A DNA stretch of 7,896 nt from contig JAEZLB010000279.1 of NCBI GenBank assembly GCA_023435945.1, positions 1 to 7,896 on the forward strand, written 5' to 3'. Made by a program: the position numbers and the translations under genes. Positions 1 to 5,727 of this stretch are shown one piece after another. The notes under the pieces are model-generated. The model was not told the origin of the DNA. It saw nothing but the letters and a program-made list of their open reading frames with translations, and did not search any database. Origin of the DNA: Pseudomonadota bacterium (GTDB lineage Bacteria; Pseudomonadota; Gammaproteobacteria; Burkholderiales; Burkholderiaceae_D). Position 1 is the first letter of the stretch, and every line of letters starts with the position of its first letter.

Positions 1-107
1 GGGAGGGGGGGCATTCTCATTCTGTAGAAAGTACGTGCCGACGGTCGTTTCTGCGCGAGCATGGACAGGAAAAAGCCCTGTTGTGAAAGCGCTGCAAGCC
101 TAAAAAG

Positions 108-139
108 TTGTCATATTAAAAACGGCAAATTCTGTCATA
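108..139 (+). promoter_or_regulatory. Two Pho-box-like TGTCATA half sites
   Basis: The sequence shows TTGTCATA at 108-115 and CTGTCATA at 132-139, in the same orientation and 24 bp apart. PhoB Pho boxes are direct repeats of CTGTCAT with an 11-bp period; here each element lacks a good second repeat at +11, so neither is a complete canonical box. The link to phosphate rests on this resemblance plus a PstS-like gene downstream. The 24-bp period is close to two 11-bp steps but not exact. Chance occurrence in an AT-rich leader is possible. Confidence 0.3.
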
Positions 140-149
140 CTGGCAAGCA

Positions 150-177
150 TTTACATAGCAATTTTGCAACATATTCT
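150..177 (+). promoter_or_regulatory. Candidate sigma-70 promoter of the porin operon
   Basis: TTTACA (150-155, 5 of 6 to TTGACA) is followed after 16 bp by TATTCT (172-177, 4 of 6 to TATAAT). It would start transcription at about 184, giving a leader of only ~16 nt before ATG 200. No real Shine-Dalgarno sequence precedes that ATG (only TAAG), consistent with a short weakly initiating leader or a promoter placed differently. Other -10-like AT-rich hexamers occur nearby, so the exact assignment is uncertain. Confidence 0.3.
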
Positions 178-199
178 TCTCCCATCCTCCCATTAAGCC

Positions 200-1453
200 A
201 TGACGCAGACAGCCTATGCAGGACTTCTCCTGACCTTGCTCCTGCTCTCTCACCCAGCACTGGCGCAGGGAGAGGAGCCCTTGCGAGAGCCGCTGTTTAC
301 CCTGAATGGCTTCGGGACGGCAGGCGTTGTGCGTAATACGAACCAGGGGGGCGATTTCACTTTGCATGCCTTGCAGCGCGAGGGCGCTGGCGTCTCGGGC
401 GACTGGAGTGCCAAAATCGACAGCCGAATTGGCGCTCAGGTGACCGCCAATTTCTCACCGCAGCTATCGGCAATACTGCAGGCAGTGATCGAACAGCGCG
501 AAGATGGCGATTTCGATGCTGCAGTGGATTGGGCAACGCTGAAATACCAGGCCACGCCTGACCTGTCATTCCGGATAGGGCGCGTGATCCTGCCGCTACT
601 GCTGTACTCCGACAATTACAAGGTCGGATACGCGCAACACTGGCTGCGGGCGCCGGTCGAAGTGTACCGGCTCATACCGCTGACCAGCAGCGATGGCATA
701 GACATGCTCTATCGCATCAAGCACGGCAAGTTCCAGCATACATTGCAACTGGCCTATGGCGACAATACGCGACGTGCGCCGGAAGGAGGGGTGGTCCGTA
801 TCAGGCAGGGCTGGCTGATCTCCGACACCGTCGATATCGGGCCACTTACCGTGCATGCGACAGCCGCCGGTTCGCATACCACCATAGACGTCACACCTTA
901 TAACGAGCTGTTCAACGGCTACCGACTGGTTGCGAAAGGACTGCTTCCCGGTGACGCGGCGGCGGCACAGGCGATCATCAACAAGTACGAACCCGATCAC
1001 CGCATCACCACTTTCTACAGCATGGGAGCCAGCTACGATCCCGGCAAGTGGTTTGTCACGAGCGAGCTGGCACAGGTCAACAGCAAGTCCGTGTTCGGTA
1101 CGCGATTTGCCTGGTACGCAACCGGCGGATACCGCATCGGCAAATTTCTTCCTTACCTGACCTATACCTACGCCAAGGCCAGAAGCCCGTTGAGCGATCC
1201 CGGCGCTGCTTCGGTCGACCCCACCGTGCAGGCGCTTAACGCCGGTTTGAATAAGGCACTGGCTTACGCGCCCGAGCAAAAAACGCTGGCAATCGGCGCG
1301 CGCTGGGACATCGCACGTAATGCGGCATTGAAGGTTCAGTTCGACCACACGCGAATTGCCGAAAATTCCTTCGGCACCTTGCAATCTACAAGGCAAACAC
1401 CACAGGGAACACGCTTGAATGTGTTTAGTATCAGTATGGATTGGGTGTTCTGA
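200..1453 (+). CDS. Outer-membrane porin-like beta-barrel protein
   Basis: A 417-residue exported protein, probably a 14-18 strand outer-membrane channel. Residues 1-22 form a signal peptide (hydrophobic core LLLTLLLL, cleavage likely after ALA22), although its n-region unusually has no lysine or arginine. The rest is a chain of alternating polar/hydrophobic segments rich in aromatic, Gly and Asp residues with no long hydrophobic helix, and it ends in SISMDWVF: a C-terminal Phe as in the BAM-recognised beta-signal. The start is fixed because an in-frame TAA lies two codons before ATG 200. The next gene begins 14 nt after the stop, indicating an operon. The family resembles porin-like proteins found beside PstS-like genes; the substrate cannot be read from the sequence, and phosphate or another oxyanion is only a guess from the neighbour. 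General diffusion porin is the main alternative. Confidence 0.8.
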   Translation: MTQTAYAGLLLTLLLLSHPALAQGEEPLREPLFTLNGFGTAGVVRNTNQGGDFTLHALQREGAGVSGDWSAKIDSRIGAQVTANFSPQLSAILQAVIEQREDGDFDAAVDWATLKYQATPDLSFRIGRVILPLLLYSDNYKVGYAQHWLRAPVEVYRLIPLTSSDGIDMLYRIKHGKFQHTLQLAYGDNTRRAPEGGVVRIRQGWLISDTVDIGPLTVHATAAGSHTTIDVTPYNELFNGYRLVAKGLLPGDAAAAQAIINKYEPDHRITTFYSMGASYDPGKWFVTSELAQVNSKSVFGTRFAWYATGGYRIGKFLPYLTYTYAKARSPLSDPGAASVDPTVQALNAGLNKALAYAPEQKTLAIGARWDIARNAALKVQFDHTRIAENSFGTLQSTRQTPQGTRLNVFSISMDWVF

Positions 1454-1467
1454 GTGAGCGCAGGAGC

Positions 1468-1902
1468 ATGGAACTAACACGCAGAATCACCGGCTGTCTG
1501 ATTGCTTGCATGGCACTGGCCTGGCCAGCAGCCTATGCGGAAGTTGTGCCCGTGGTATCCGCCAAATGTTCCATTGCAACGCTCACCGATACCCAGCTCA
1601 TTGATATTTTTCTGGGCAAGGAAAGCCGGTTTCCCAACGGCGAACCGGCCATGCCGCTGGACCAGGCCGAAGGCAGTGAAATACGCGATGAGTTCTATGC
1701 ACGCTATGCCAATCAATCGCCGCCGCAATTAAAAGCCTACTGGTCCAAGCTGATTTTTACCGGCAAGAGCCAGCCGCCGCGTGAAATCGTATCGGTGCCT
1801 AAGCTACGCAAAGTACTGGCAAACAATCCTTATGCCATCAGCTACATGCGGCGTAGTGAAGTCGATGGGACATTGCGAGTCGTCGAAATAAAGGAAAAGT
1901 GA
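1468..1902 (+). CDS. Small periplasmic PstS-like (phosphate-binding-type) protein
   Basis: A 144-residue protein with a clear signal peptide (basic RR at 5-6, hydrophobic core, cleavage after AYA24), so it is periplasmic. The mature ~120 residues show the pattern of short proteins usually annotated as phosphate ABC transporter substrate-binding proteins (PBP-like superfamily): DIFLGK near 46-51, PLDQAEGS at 63-70 followed by R73 and FY, then YWSKLIFTGK at 91-100 and PPRE. It is less than half the length of a true PstS (~320-350 residues), about one lobe. The open frame extends upstream to a TTG at 1441 overlapping the porin end, but ATG 1468 is preferred because the signal peptide starts there; AGGAG lies only 1 nt before it, so initiation may rely on coupling to the porin stop 14 nt upstream. 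No pstCAB genes are nearby, suggesting a sensing or scavenging role. The mature protein has one cysteine (C34). Confidence 0.8.
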   Translation: MELTRRITGCLIACMALAWPAAYAEVVPVVSAKCSIATLTDTQLIDIFLGKESRFPNGEPAMPLDQAEGSEIRDEFYARYANQSPPQLKAYWSKLIFTGKSQPPREIVSVPKLRKVLANNPYAISYMRRSEVDGTLRVVEIKEK

Positions 1903-2039
1903 TGATCCAGTTCTCTCCGCTGCTAACGGTGTTGCGTGCATGGTCCGCAGGCTGTGAAGTCCTTGCCGCCCCCCCGGATCTGCATCATCCGATAAAAGCG
2001 GCATGCACCTCGTTCTGCAATGCGAGGATCTGTGCCTGA
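1902..2039 (+). CDS. Doubtful 45-codon ORF, possible coupling leader
   Basis: A 45-codon ORF whose ATG overlaps the stop of the PstS-like gene (TGATG) and is preceded by AAGGA at 1891-1895 with about 6 nt spacing, the best ribosome binding site in the cluster. It ends at TGA 2037-2039, inside the first codons of the GGDEF-EAL frame if that starts at ATG 2020 or GTG 2032, and 31 nt before ATG 2071. The predicted peptide has four cysteines, no signal peptide and no recognised domain, and the C7 tract at 1969-1975 encodes part of it. It may be a leader whose translation delivers ribosomes to the third gene, or simply chance. I do not claim a function. Confidence 0.2.
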   Translation: MIQFSPLLTVLRAWSAGCEVLAAPPDLHHPIKAACTSFCNARICA

Positions 2040-4725
2040 CCATATCCTTCCTGAAGGCCCCCTGCGGCGCATGCTGGAGCGCCGGGTCGATGCCTATGCA
2101 CTCTTTATGCTGGTGGCAATGGTCATCATTATTGCCATCTGGCTTTCCACTGTGCGAGTCGTGCAGGTCGAGCGTACCGCTGCAGCGTTGCGCGCGGCCG
2201 AGGCGGCACAGGAGCAGATCGAGGTCTATGAAGCGCAGATGATTCGCAACCTTGGTGCCATCGACCAGACTTTAAAGACCATCGCCTACATTCATTCGCT
2301 GAAAAATGTACGCCCGGTACTACGTGAACTGAATGAGTACGGGGTCATCCCGTCGATGCTGATATTCTCCATCGAGATTGCCGACCGCAACGGCATGATT
2401 ATTGAAACTTCCGATGCCGCAGAGCGAAACGACATTTCACATGAGCCCTACTTCCACTTCCACCGGGCGGAAGACTGGGATTGGCCCCAGATCAGCGTGA
2501 CCGATGGCAAGCCGGAAAGAGGAGGGCGGCTGCAGTTCAGCCGCAGGCTGAATAATGCGGATGGCAATTTTGACGGCGTGGTCATGGTTTCCCTGCCTGC
2601 TGATTATTTCACCAGCGGTTACGATACGGCGCGCCTGGGACGCAACGGCGTGCTGGGATTGATCGACAGGAATGGTTATTTTCTGGTCAGGCGCAGCGGC
2701 GACATAGTCAGCATGGGGGAGATTGCGGGGCCGGAGCTCATCGACGATGAGCAGCAGAGTTTTCAGAATGTGCTGCAGAAAAACGCATGGGATGGGGTGG
2801 AACGCTATATCCATGTGCGGGCCTTGTATGGCTTTCCGCTCAGCGTTATGGTTGGCCTGGCGAAGGATGAACAGTTGGCTGCTTATCGGCACCAGATGCG
2901 CATCTATATGGGGTCGGCGACTGCGGCAACGCTGCTGTTGTTGATCGTTGCAGCCCTGCTGACAAACTTATCCTGGCATATTGCCAAAGGGCGCGCGCGG
3001 ATTCGCAAGGACCAGGAAACCTATTACGCTGCCTCGGAAGCCAGCCTGGAAGCCATCATGGTCTGGCGCTGTACGAAGAAGGTGGGGAGGGTTGCCGACA
3101 AGATGGATTTTGTGCTGGATAGCATCAATTATCGCGGCACCCACATGTTCGGCAAAGCCAAGAATGCACTGCTCGGCCGCAGCGTGCATGAATTGCTGCC
3201 GGAATGCGGACACAATGGTTTTCTTGATGCGCTGATGCAGGTGTCGGAGTCGGGGGTGATACATGAGCACGAATGGGAAAACGATTTCCCATCGTTGCAG
3301 GCCAAGTGGCTGTATCGCCAGGTGATACGCGTGCAAGATGGGGTGGTCGTCATACTGCGCGATATCTCCGACCGGCGGGAAGCGGAAGCGCGTATCAGCC
3401 ACATGGCCCATCACGATGCGCTGACGGGCCTGCCTAACCGGACCCTGCTGGAGCAAAGGCTGAAGCAGGCCATGCAGCATGCGCAATTGCATAGACAGTT
3501 GTTGGCAGTGGTGTTCGTGGATCTGGATAATTTCAAACTGGTCAATGACGGCCTGGGTCACAAGGCAGGAGATGAGCTGCTCAAAATTGTGGCGCGCCGC
3601 ATGGAGCACTGTTTGCGTTCTATCGATACGGTGGTGCGGCTGGGCGGCGATGAATTCGTCATGCTGCTGTATGGCGACCTCGAGCATAACAATCGGCTGT
3701 CGGCCCTGCTGCAACAAGTGAGCACCTCCATTTCAGAGCCGATTCACCTGCACAATCAGCGCTTTGAAATTACCTGCAGTCTGGGTGTCGCCATTTATCC
3801 GCGGGATGGTGAAGACGGCGAGACCTTGTTATCCAATGCCGACGCCGCGATGTATGAAGCCAAGGCGTTGGGGCGGAACAATTTCCAGTTCTACCATCCT
3901 CGCATGCATGAACGTATCGTGGAGAAGCTAGCGTTGCAGGAGGGCTTACGCAACGCGGCGGCAAGAAATGAGCTGGTGCTGCTGTATCAGCCGCAGGTGC
4001 ATCTGCGTTCCGGCTTCATCGTGGGTGTGGAAGCGCTCATCCGCTGGCAACATCCGTCCAAAGGCTTGATCCTGCCGTCCGACTTTATTCCTCTGGCTGA
4101 GGAGAACGGCACCATTCTGGCTATCGGCGAGTGGGTCTTGCGTACGGCCTGCCATCAGAACAAGGCTTGGCAGGATGCGGGATTACGCCCGATGGTCATT
4201 TCCGTCAATGTATCGGCACGACAGTTCCGTTCAATCACTCTCATTACGCAGGTGCGTGAGGCCTTGCAGGAAAGTGGCATGGAACCGTGTTATCTGAACC
4301 TGGAGGTGACGGAAAGCCTGATCATGCAGGACACGGAACAGGCGATCGCCATTATGCAGGCGCTGAAGGCCATGGGGGTGCAATTATCGATCGACGATTT
4401 CGGGACGGGTTACTCCAGCCTGAGCGCGCTCAAAAGTTTTCCGATTACCAGTCTGAAACTGGACCGTTCCTTTGTGGCCGACCTGGGCGAAGACAAGGAC
4501 GATGAAGCGATTACCAAGGCGATCATTGTGCTGGGCCACGAACTCGACCTGGACGTGATTGCCGAAGGCGTGGAGACTGCGGCGCAGCTGGCGTTTCTGG
4601 TGAACAGCGATTGTGATGCGGCACAGGGATATTATTTTGGGGAGCCGGTGTCGGCGCAGGCCATGGAAGGTCGGACAAGGATGCGCTACCGGCCTGCTGA
4701 TCTTGTCGCGACAAGTGTGCGCTGA
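2020..4725 (+). CDS. Membrane GGDEF-EAL cyclic di-GMP enzyme with periplasmic sensor and PAS-like domain
   Basis: A 901-residue inner-membrane protein predicted to make and/or degrade cyclic di-GMP. Order: membrane helix ~25-48; periplasmic dCache/PDC-like region ~50-290; second helix ~297-319; PAS-like segment ~333-455; GGDEF domain ~457-625; EAL domain ~635-885. The cyclase motif GGDEF is intact (542-546) with an RxxD product-inhibition site (R533, D536) five residues before it. The phosphodiesterase set is also intact: EAL 671-673, N730, E762, DDFGTGYSS from 792, K813, E849 and Q869. Both activities are therefore possible; which dominates cannot be told. The start is uncertain: ATG 2020 gives the longest frame but has no ribosome binding site, GTG 2032 has GAGGA 3 nt upstream, and ATG 2071 (MLERRVDAYALF, 884 residues) gives a natural short cytoplasmic tail. 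It lies 117 nt after the PstS-like gene and likely shares its transcript. Confidence 0.92.
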   Translation: MRGSVPDHILPEGPLRRMLERRVDAYALFMLVAMVIIIAIWLSTVRVVQVERTAAALRAAEAAQEQIEVYEAQMIRNLGAIDQTLKTIAYIHSLKNVRPVLRELNEYGVIPSMLIFSIEIADRNGMIIETSDAAERNDISHEPYFHFHRAEDWDWPQISVTDGKPERGGRLQFSRRLNNADGNFDGVVMVSLPADYFTSGYDTARLGRNGVLGLIDRNGYFLVRRSGDIVSMGEIAGPELIDDEQQSFQNVLQKNAWDGVERYIHVRALYGFPLSVMVGLAKDEQLAAYRHQMRIYMGSATAATLLLLIVAALLTNLSWHIAKGRARIRKDQETYYAASEASLEAIMVWRCTKKVGRVADKMDFVLDSINYRGTHMFGKAKNALLGRSVHELLPECGHNGFLDALMQVSESGVIHEHEWENDFPSLQAKWLYRQVIRVQDGVVVILRDISDRREAEARISHMAHHDALTGLPNRTLLEQRLKQAMQHAQLHRQLLAVVFVDLDNFKLVNDGLGHKAGDELLKIVARRMEHCLRSIDTVVRLGGDEFVMLLYGDLEHNNRLSALLQQVSTSISEPIHLHNQRFEITCSLGVAIYPRDGEDGETLLSNADAAMYEAKALGRNNFQFYHPRMHERIVEKLALQEGLRNAAARNELVLLYQPQVHLRSGFIVGVEALIRWQHPSKGLILPSDFIPLAEENGTILAIGEWVLRTACHQNKAWQDAGLRPMVISVNVSARQFRSITLITQVREALQESGMEPCYLNLEVTESLIMQDTEQAIAIMQALKAMGVQLSIDDFGTGYSSLSALKSFPITSLKLDRSFVADLGEDKDDEAITKAIIVLGHELDLDVIAEGVETAAQLAFLVNSDCDAAQGYYFGEPVSAQAMEGRTRMRYRPADLVATSVR

Positions 4726-4778
4726 GCGTCTATGGGAACCAGCCTGGCTCTGGGCTTGGCCAAAAAACTTCGATCAGC

Positions 4779-5387
4779 TCAGCGGCCTGCTTTCCCAGCC
4801 TGTTGCCGACGGCGCTCCATACGCATGCGCCAGCGCGACTGGGTATGAAGGCGCCAGATCAGGTTGGTGCCGAAGTAACCGATCACTGCAAGTACCGCAC
4901 CAATCGTCACTAAACCGACCAGCAGCGGCAGACCGGCTGCTTGCGCCCATGAGACGGCATCGGACAACCATGTAATCATGCCGTCAAAACTCATCTCGCG
5001 CTCAGTGAACAGCTGTTCATACGCGACATGGGCGGCCATGGAGACCGCTTGCCCCGTGAGCAGCATCCCTATCTGATAAGCGAGATAGATGATGAAAGGC
5101 GTCGTAAACGGATTGGACAGGAAGGTAGCTAACGCAGCCACCGGAATATTCACGCGAAAGAGAATGGCAAATGCGGCGGCAAAAGGAATTTGCATCGCCG
5201 GTACCGCGATGGAAAAAAACAATCCTACTGCCAGTCCCCCTGCAACGGAGCGACGATTAAATTGCCACAGCGCGTGATGATCCAGAAAGCGGGCCAGTGG
5301 TTGCAGCATCCGGTTTTGCCGAATCGTCTCGGCAGCCGGGAGGTGACGCCACAGCCAGTGATCGCCAAATCTTTTTGGTTTAGACAT
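4779..5387 (-). CDS. DUF2062 domain membrane protein
   Basis: A 202-residue protein matching the DUF2062 family, whose biochemical role is not established. A basic N-terminal part (1-45) is followed by hydrophobic segments at ~48-77, ~80-111 and ~150-173. The second contains the family's typical SNPFTTP motif (91-97). The C-terminus is strongly basic (RWRMRMERRRQQ), probably cytoplasmic. The gene converges on the GGDEF-EAL gene with a 53-bp gap, and its upstream neighbour on the same strand is mnmE, 340 bp away, so it is probably transcribed alone. ATG 5387 is preferred because conserved family sequence begins soon after it, but no strong ribosome binding site precedes it. A candidate promoter with palindromic elements lies at 5456-5530. 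Confidence 0.88.
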   Translation of the reverse strand: MSKPKRFGDHWLWRHLPAAETIRQNRMLQPLARFLDHHALWQFNRRSVAGGLAVGLFFSIAVPAMQIPFAAAFAILFRVNIPVAALATFLSNPFTTPFIIYLAYQIGMLLTGQAVSMAAHVAYEQLFTEREMSFDGMITWLSDAVSWAQAAGLPLLVGLVTIGAVLAVIGYFGTNLIWRLHTQSRWRMRMERRRQQAGKAGR

Positions 5388-5409
5388 AGAGCCACATTGA
5401 AATCGGAGC

Positions 5410-5438
5410 CTTTCCGAACCTGCCTGTGGAGCGGAAAG
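5410..5438 (-). repeat. Inverted repeat in the leader of the DUF2062 gene
   Basis: Arms CTTTCCG (5410-5416) and CGGAAAG (5432-5438) are perfectly complementary over 7 bp with a 15-nt loop. On the minus strand the hairpin would end 22 nt before ATG 5387. A shorter alternative pairing, CGGA with TCCG (5404-5416), would exclude it. The two could form a simple switch near the start codon, but no known riboswitch is recognised and the stems are modest. Confidence 0.35.
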
Positions 5439-5455
5439 AAATTTATTAGCGCCAA

Positions 5456-5484
5456 ATAATACTGCGATTGATGCCCGGTGTCTT
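5456..5484 (-). promoter_or_regulatory. Candidate promoter of the DUF2062 gene
   Basis: Read on the minus strand, AAGACA (5479-5484; 4 of 6 to the -35 consensus) is followed after exactly 17 bp by TATTAT (5456-5461; 5 of 6 to the -10 consensus). The expected start near 5449 would leave a leader of about 60 nt. The -35 box is the outer part of the palindrome at 5479-5498, so a regulator bound there would touch RNA polymerase. The weak -35 box fits an activated promoter. This is a by-eye prediction. Confidence 0.4.
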
Positions 5485-5498
5485 TATCTGTAAAGACA
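5479..5498. repeat. Perfect 8+8 palindrome TGTCTTTA-N4-TAAAGACA
   Basis: Arms at 5479-5486 and 5491-5498 are perfect reverse complements separated by TCTG. It lies in a non-coding region and overlaps the candidate -35 box of the DUF2062 gene, centred about 39 bp before the expected start. That is typical of an operator for a dimeric regulator. It has no U-tract behind it on either strand, so a terminator is unlikely. Confidence 0.5.
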
Positions 5499-5530
5499 TT
5501 AATTCCTAGGGTTTTCCCTGAAATTATTAA
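5499..5530. repeat. Second palindromic element with AGGG-TTTT-CCCT core
   Basis: The core AGGG (5508-5511) TTTT CCCT (5516-5519) is flanked by TTAAT (5499-5503) and ATTAA (5526-5530), so symmetry extends over about 32 bp with a 1-bp offset. Its centre is 25 bp from that of the adjacent 5479-5498 palindrome and about 64 bp before the predicted DUF2062 transcription start, a typical upstream activator position. The binding protein is unknown. Confidence 0.4.
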
Positions 5531-5545
5531 AATCTTCCCTGCAAC

Positions 5546-5574
5546 TTGACAGAAGATGAAGGCAGATGTGTATT
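5546..5574 (+). promoter_or_regulatory. Candidate plus-strand promoter in the intergenic region
   Basis: A perfect TTGACA (5546-5551) is followed after 17 bp by TGTATT (5569-5574; 4 of 6). The -10 box lies inside AGGCAGAT (5560-5567) / ATTTGCCT (5572-5579), an imperfect palindrome with one mismatch. Transcription would start near 5581 and run into a hairpin-rich stretch and then antisense to mnmE; there is no protein gene for it to serve. It may drive a small RNA or be fortuitous. Confidence 0.25.
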
Positions 5575-5598
5575 TGCCTGATCCATCCATCAAGGAAT

Positions 5599-5619
5599 GA
5601 AGGGAACTTGGTTACCTTC
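5599..5619. repeat. Hairpin-forming inverted repeat
   Basis: GAAGG-G-AAC, loop TTG, GTT-A-CCTTC: eight Watson-Crick pairs with one internal G/A mismatch and a 3-nt loop. A second inverted repeat follows at once (GCTTGC 5625-5630 with GCAAGC 5637-5642). Neither is followed by a U-tract on either strand, so these are not classical terminators. Confidence 0.35.
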
Positions 5620-5673
5620 GCCAGGCTTGCTACTTGGCAAGCTTGCAGCTTCAATAAAGCGCTGATACCTCCC

Positions 5674-5710
5674 CCGTGCGCGAAAGTCGCAGGAGTGAGC
5701 CCACGCACGG
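5674..5710. repeat. Inverted repeat CCGTGCG/CGCACGG beyond the mnmE stop
   Basis: Perfect 7-bp GC-rich arms at 5674-5680 and 5704-5710 enclose a 23-nt loop. The element begins 18 nt past the mnmE stop codon on the minus strand. It could protect or help end the mnmE transcript, but there is no U-tract, so factor-independent termination is not supported. Confidence 0.35.
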
Positions 5711-5727
5711 TCAGCTGGCGCAGTGCA

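Larger units (their letters stand above)
1..199. other. Leader/intergenic region upstream of the porin gene
   Basis: No gene can be defended here. One plus-strand frame is open from the left edge to a TAA at 101-103 and could be the last ~33 codons of an upstream gene, but a second frame is also open to about 84, so this cannot be decided. From about 100 the sequence becomes AT-rich and promoter-like, with TGTCATA elements at 108-115 and 132-139 and a possible -35/-10 pair at 150-177. An in-frame TAA at 194-196 directly before the porin ATG at 200 rules out a longer porin. Confidence 0.5.
5388..5727. other. 340-bp intergenic region dense in inverted repeats
   Basis: No convincing gene. From left to right: inverted repeat CTTTCCG/CGGAAAG (5410-5438); candidate minus-strand promoter (5456-5484); palindromes at 5479-5498 and 5499-5530; candidate plus-strand promoter (5546-5574) with an imperfect palindrome over its -10 box; hairpin-forming sequences at 5599-5619 and 5625-5642; and CCGTGCG/CGCACGG at 5674-5680 and 5704-5710 just beyond the mnmE stop. 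Short ORFs exist (22 codons at 5597-5665 plus; 66 codons at 5566-5766 plus, antisense to the mnmE end; 69 codons from GTG 5708 minus), but none has good initiation signals or a recognisable protein. No tRNA or known riboswitch pattern was recognised. Confidence 0.6.

Noticed and set aside
1441..1467. TTG 1441 as the start of the PstS-like gene, overlapping the porin end.
   Set aside because: It adds nine residues before a normal signal peptide that begins naturally at ATG 1468.
596..1480. Long minus-strand open frame of 294 codons across the porin gene.
   Set aside because: It lies opposite a convincing exported barrel gene, has no recognisable domain, and is a typical antisense shadow in GC-rich sequence.
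1902..2040. The 45-codon ORF plus the C7 tract as a frameshifted true N-terminus of the GGDEF-EAL protein.
   Set aside because: Deleting one C would move the small ORF into the enzyme's frame, but that frame has a TAA at 1993-1995 before ATG 2020, so the two could not join.
4726..4778. A terminator between the converging GGDEF-EAL and DUF2062 genes.
   Set aside because: Only short imperfect stems (for example CCAG/CTGG) are present. A T6 run on the minus strand at 4762-4767 has no clear stem before it.
5479..5498. The perfect palindrome as a factor-independent terminator for mnmE.
   Set aside because: The stem is AT-rich and no U-tract follows on either strand; a protein-binding site fits better.
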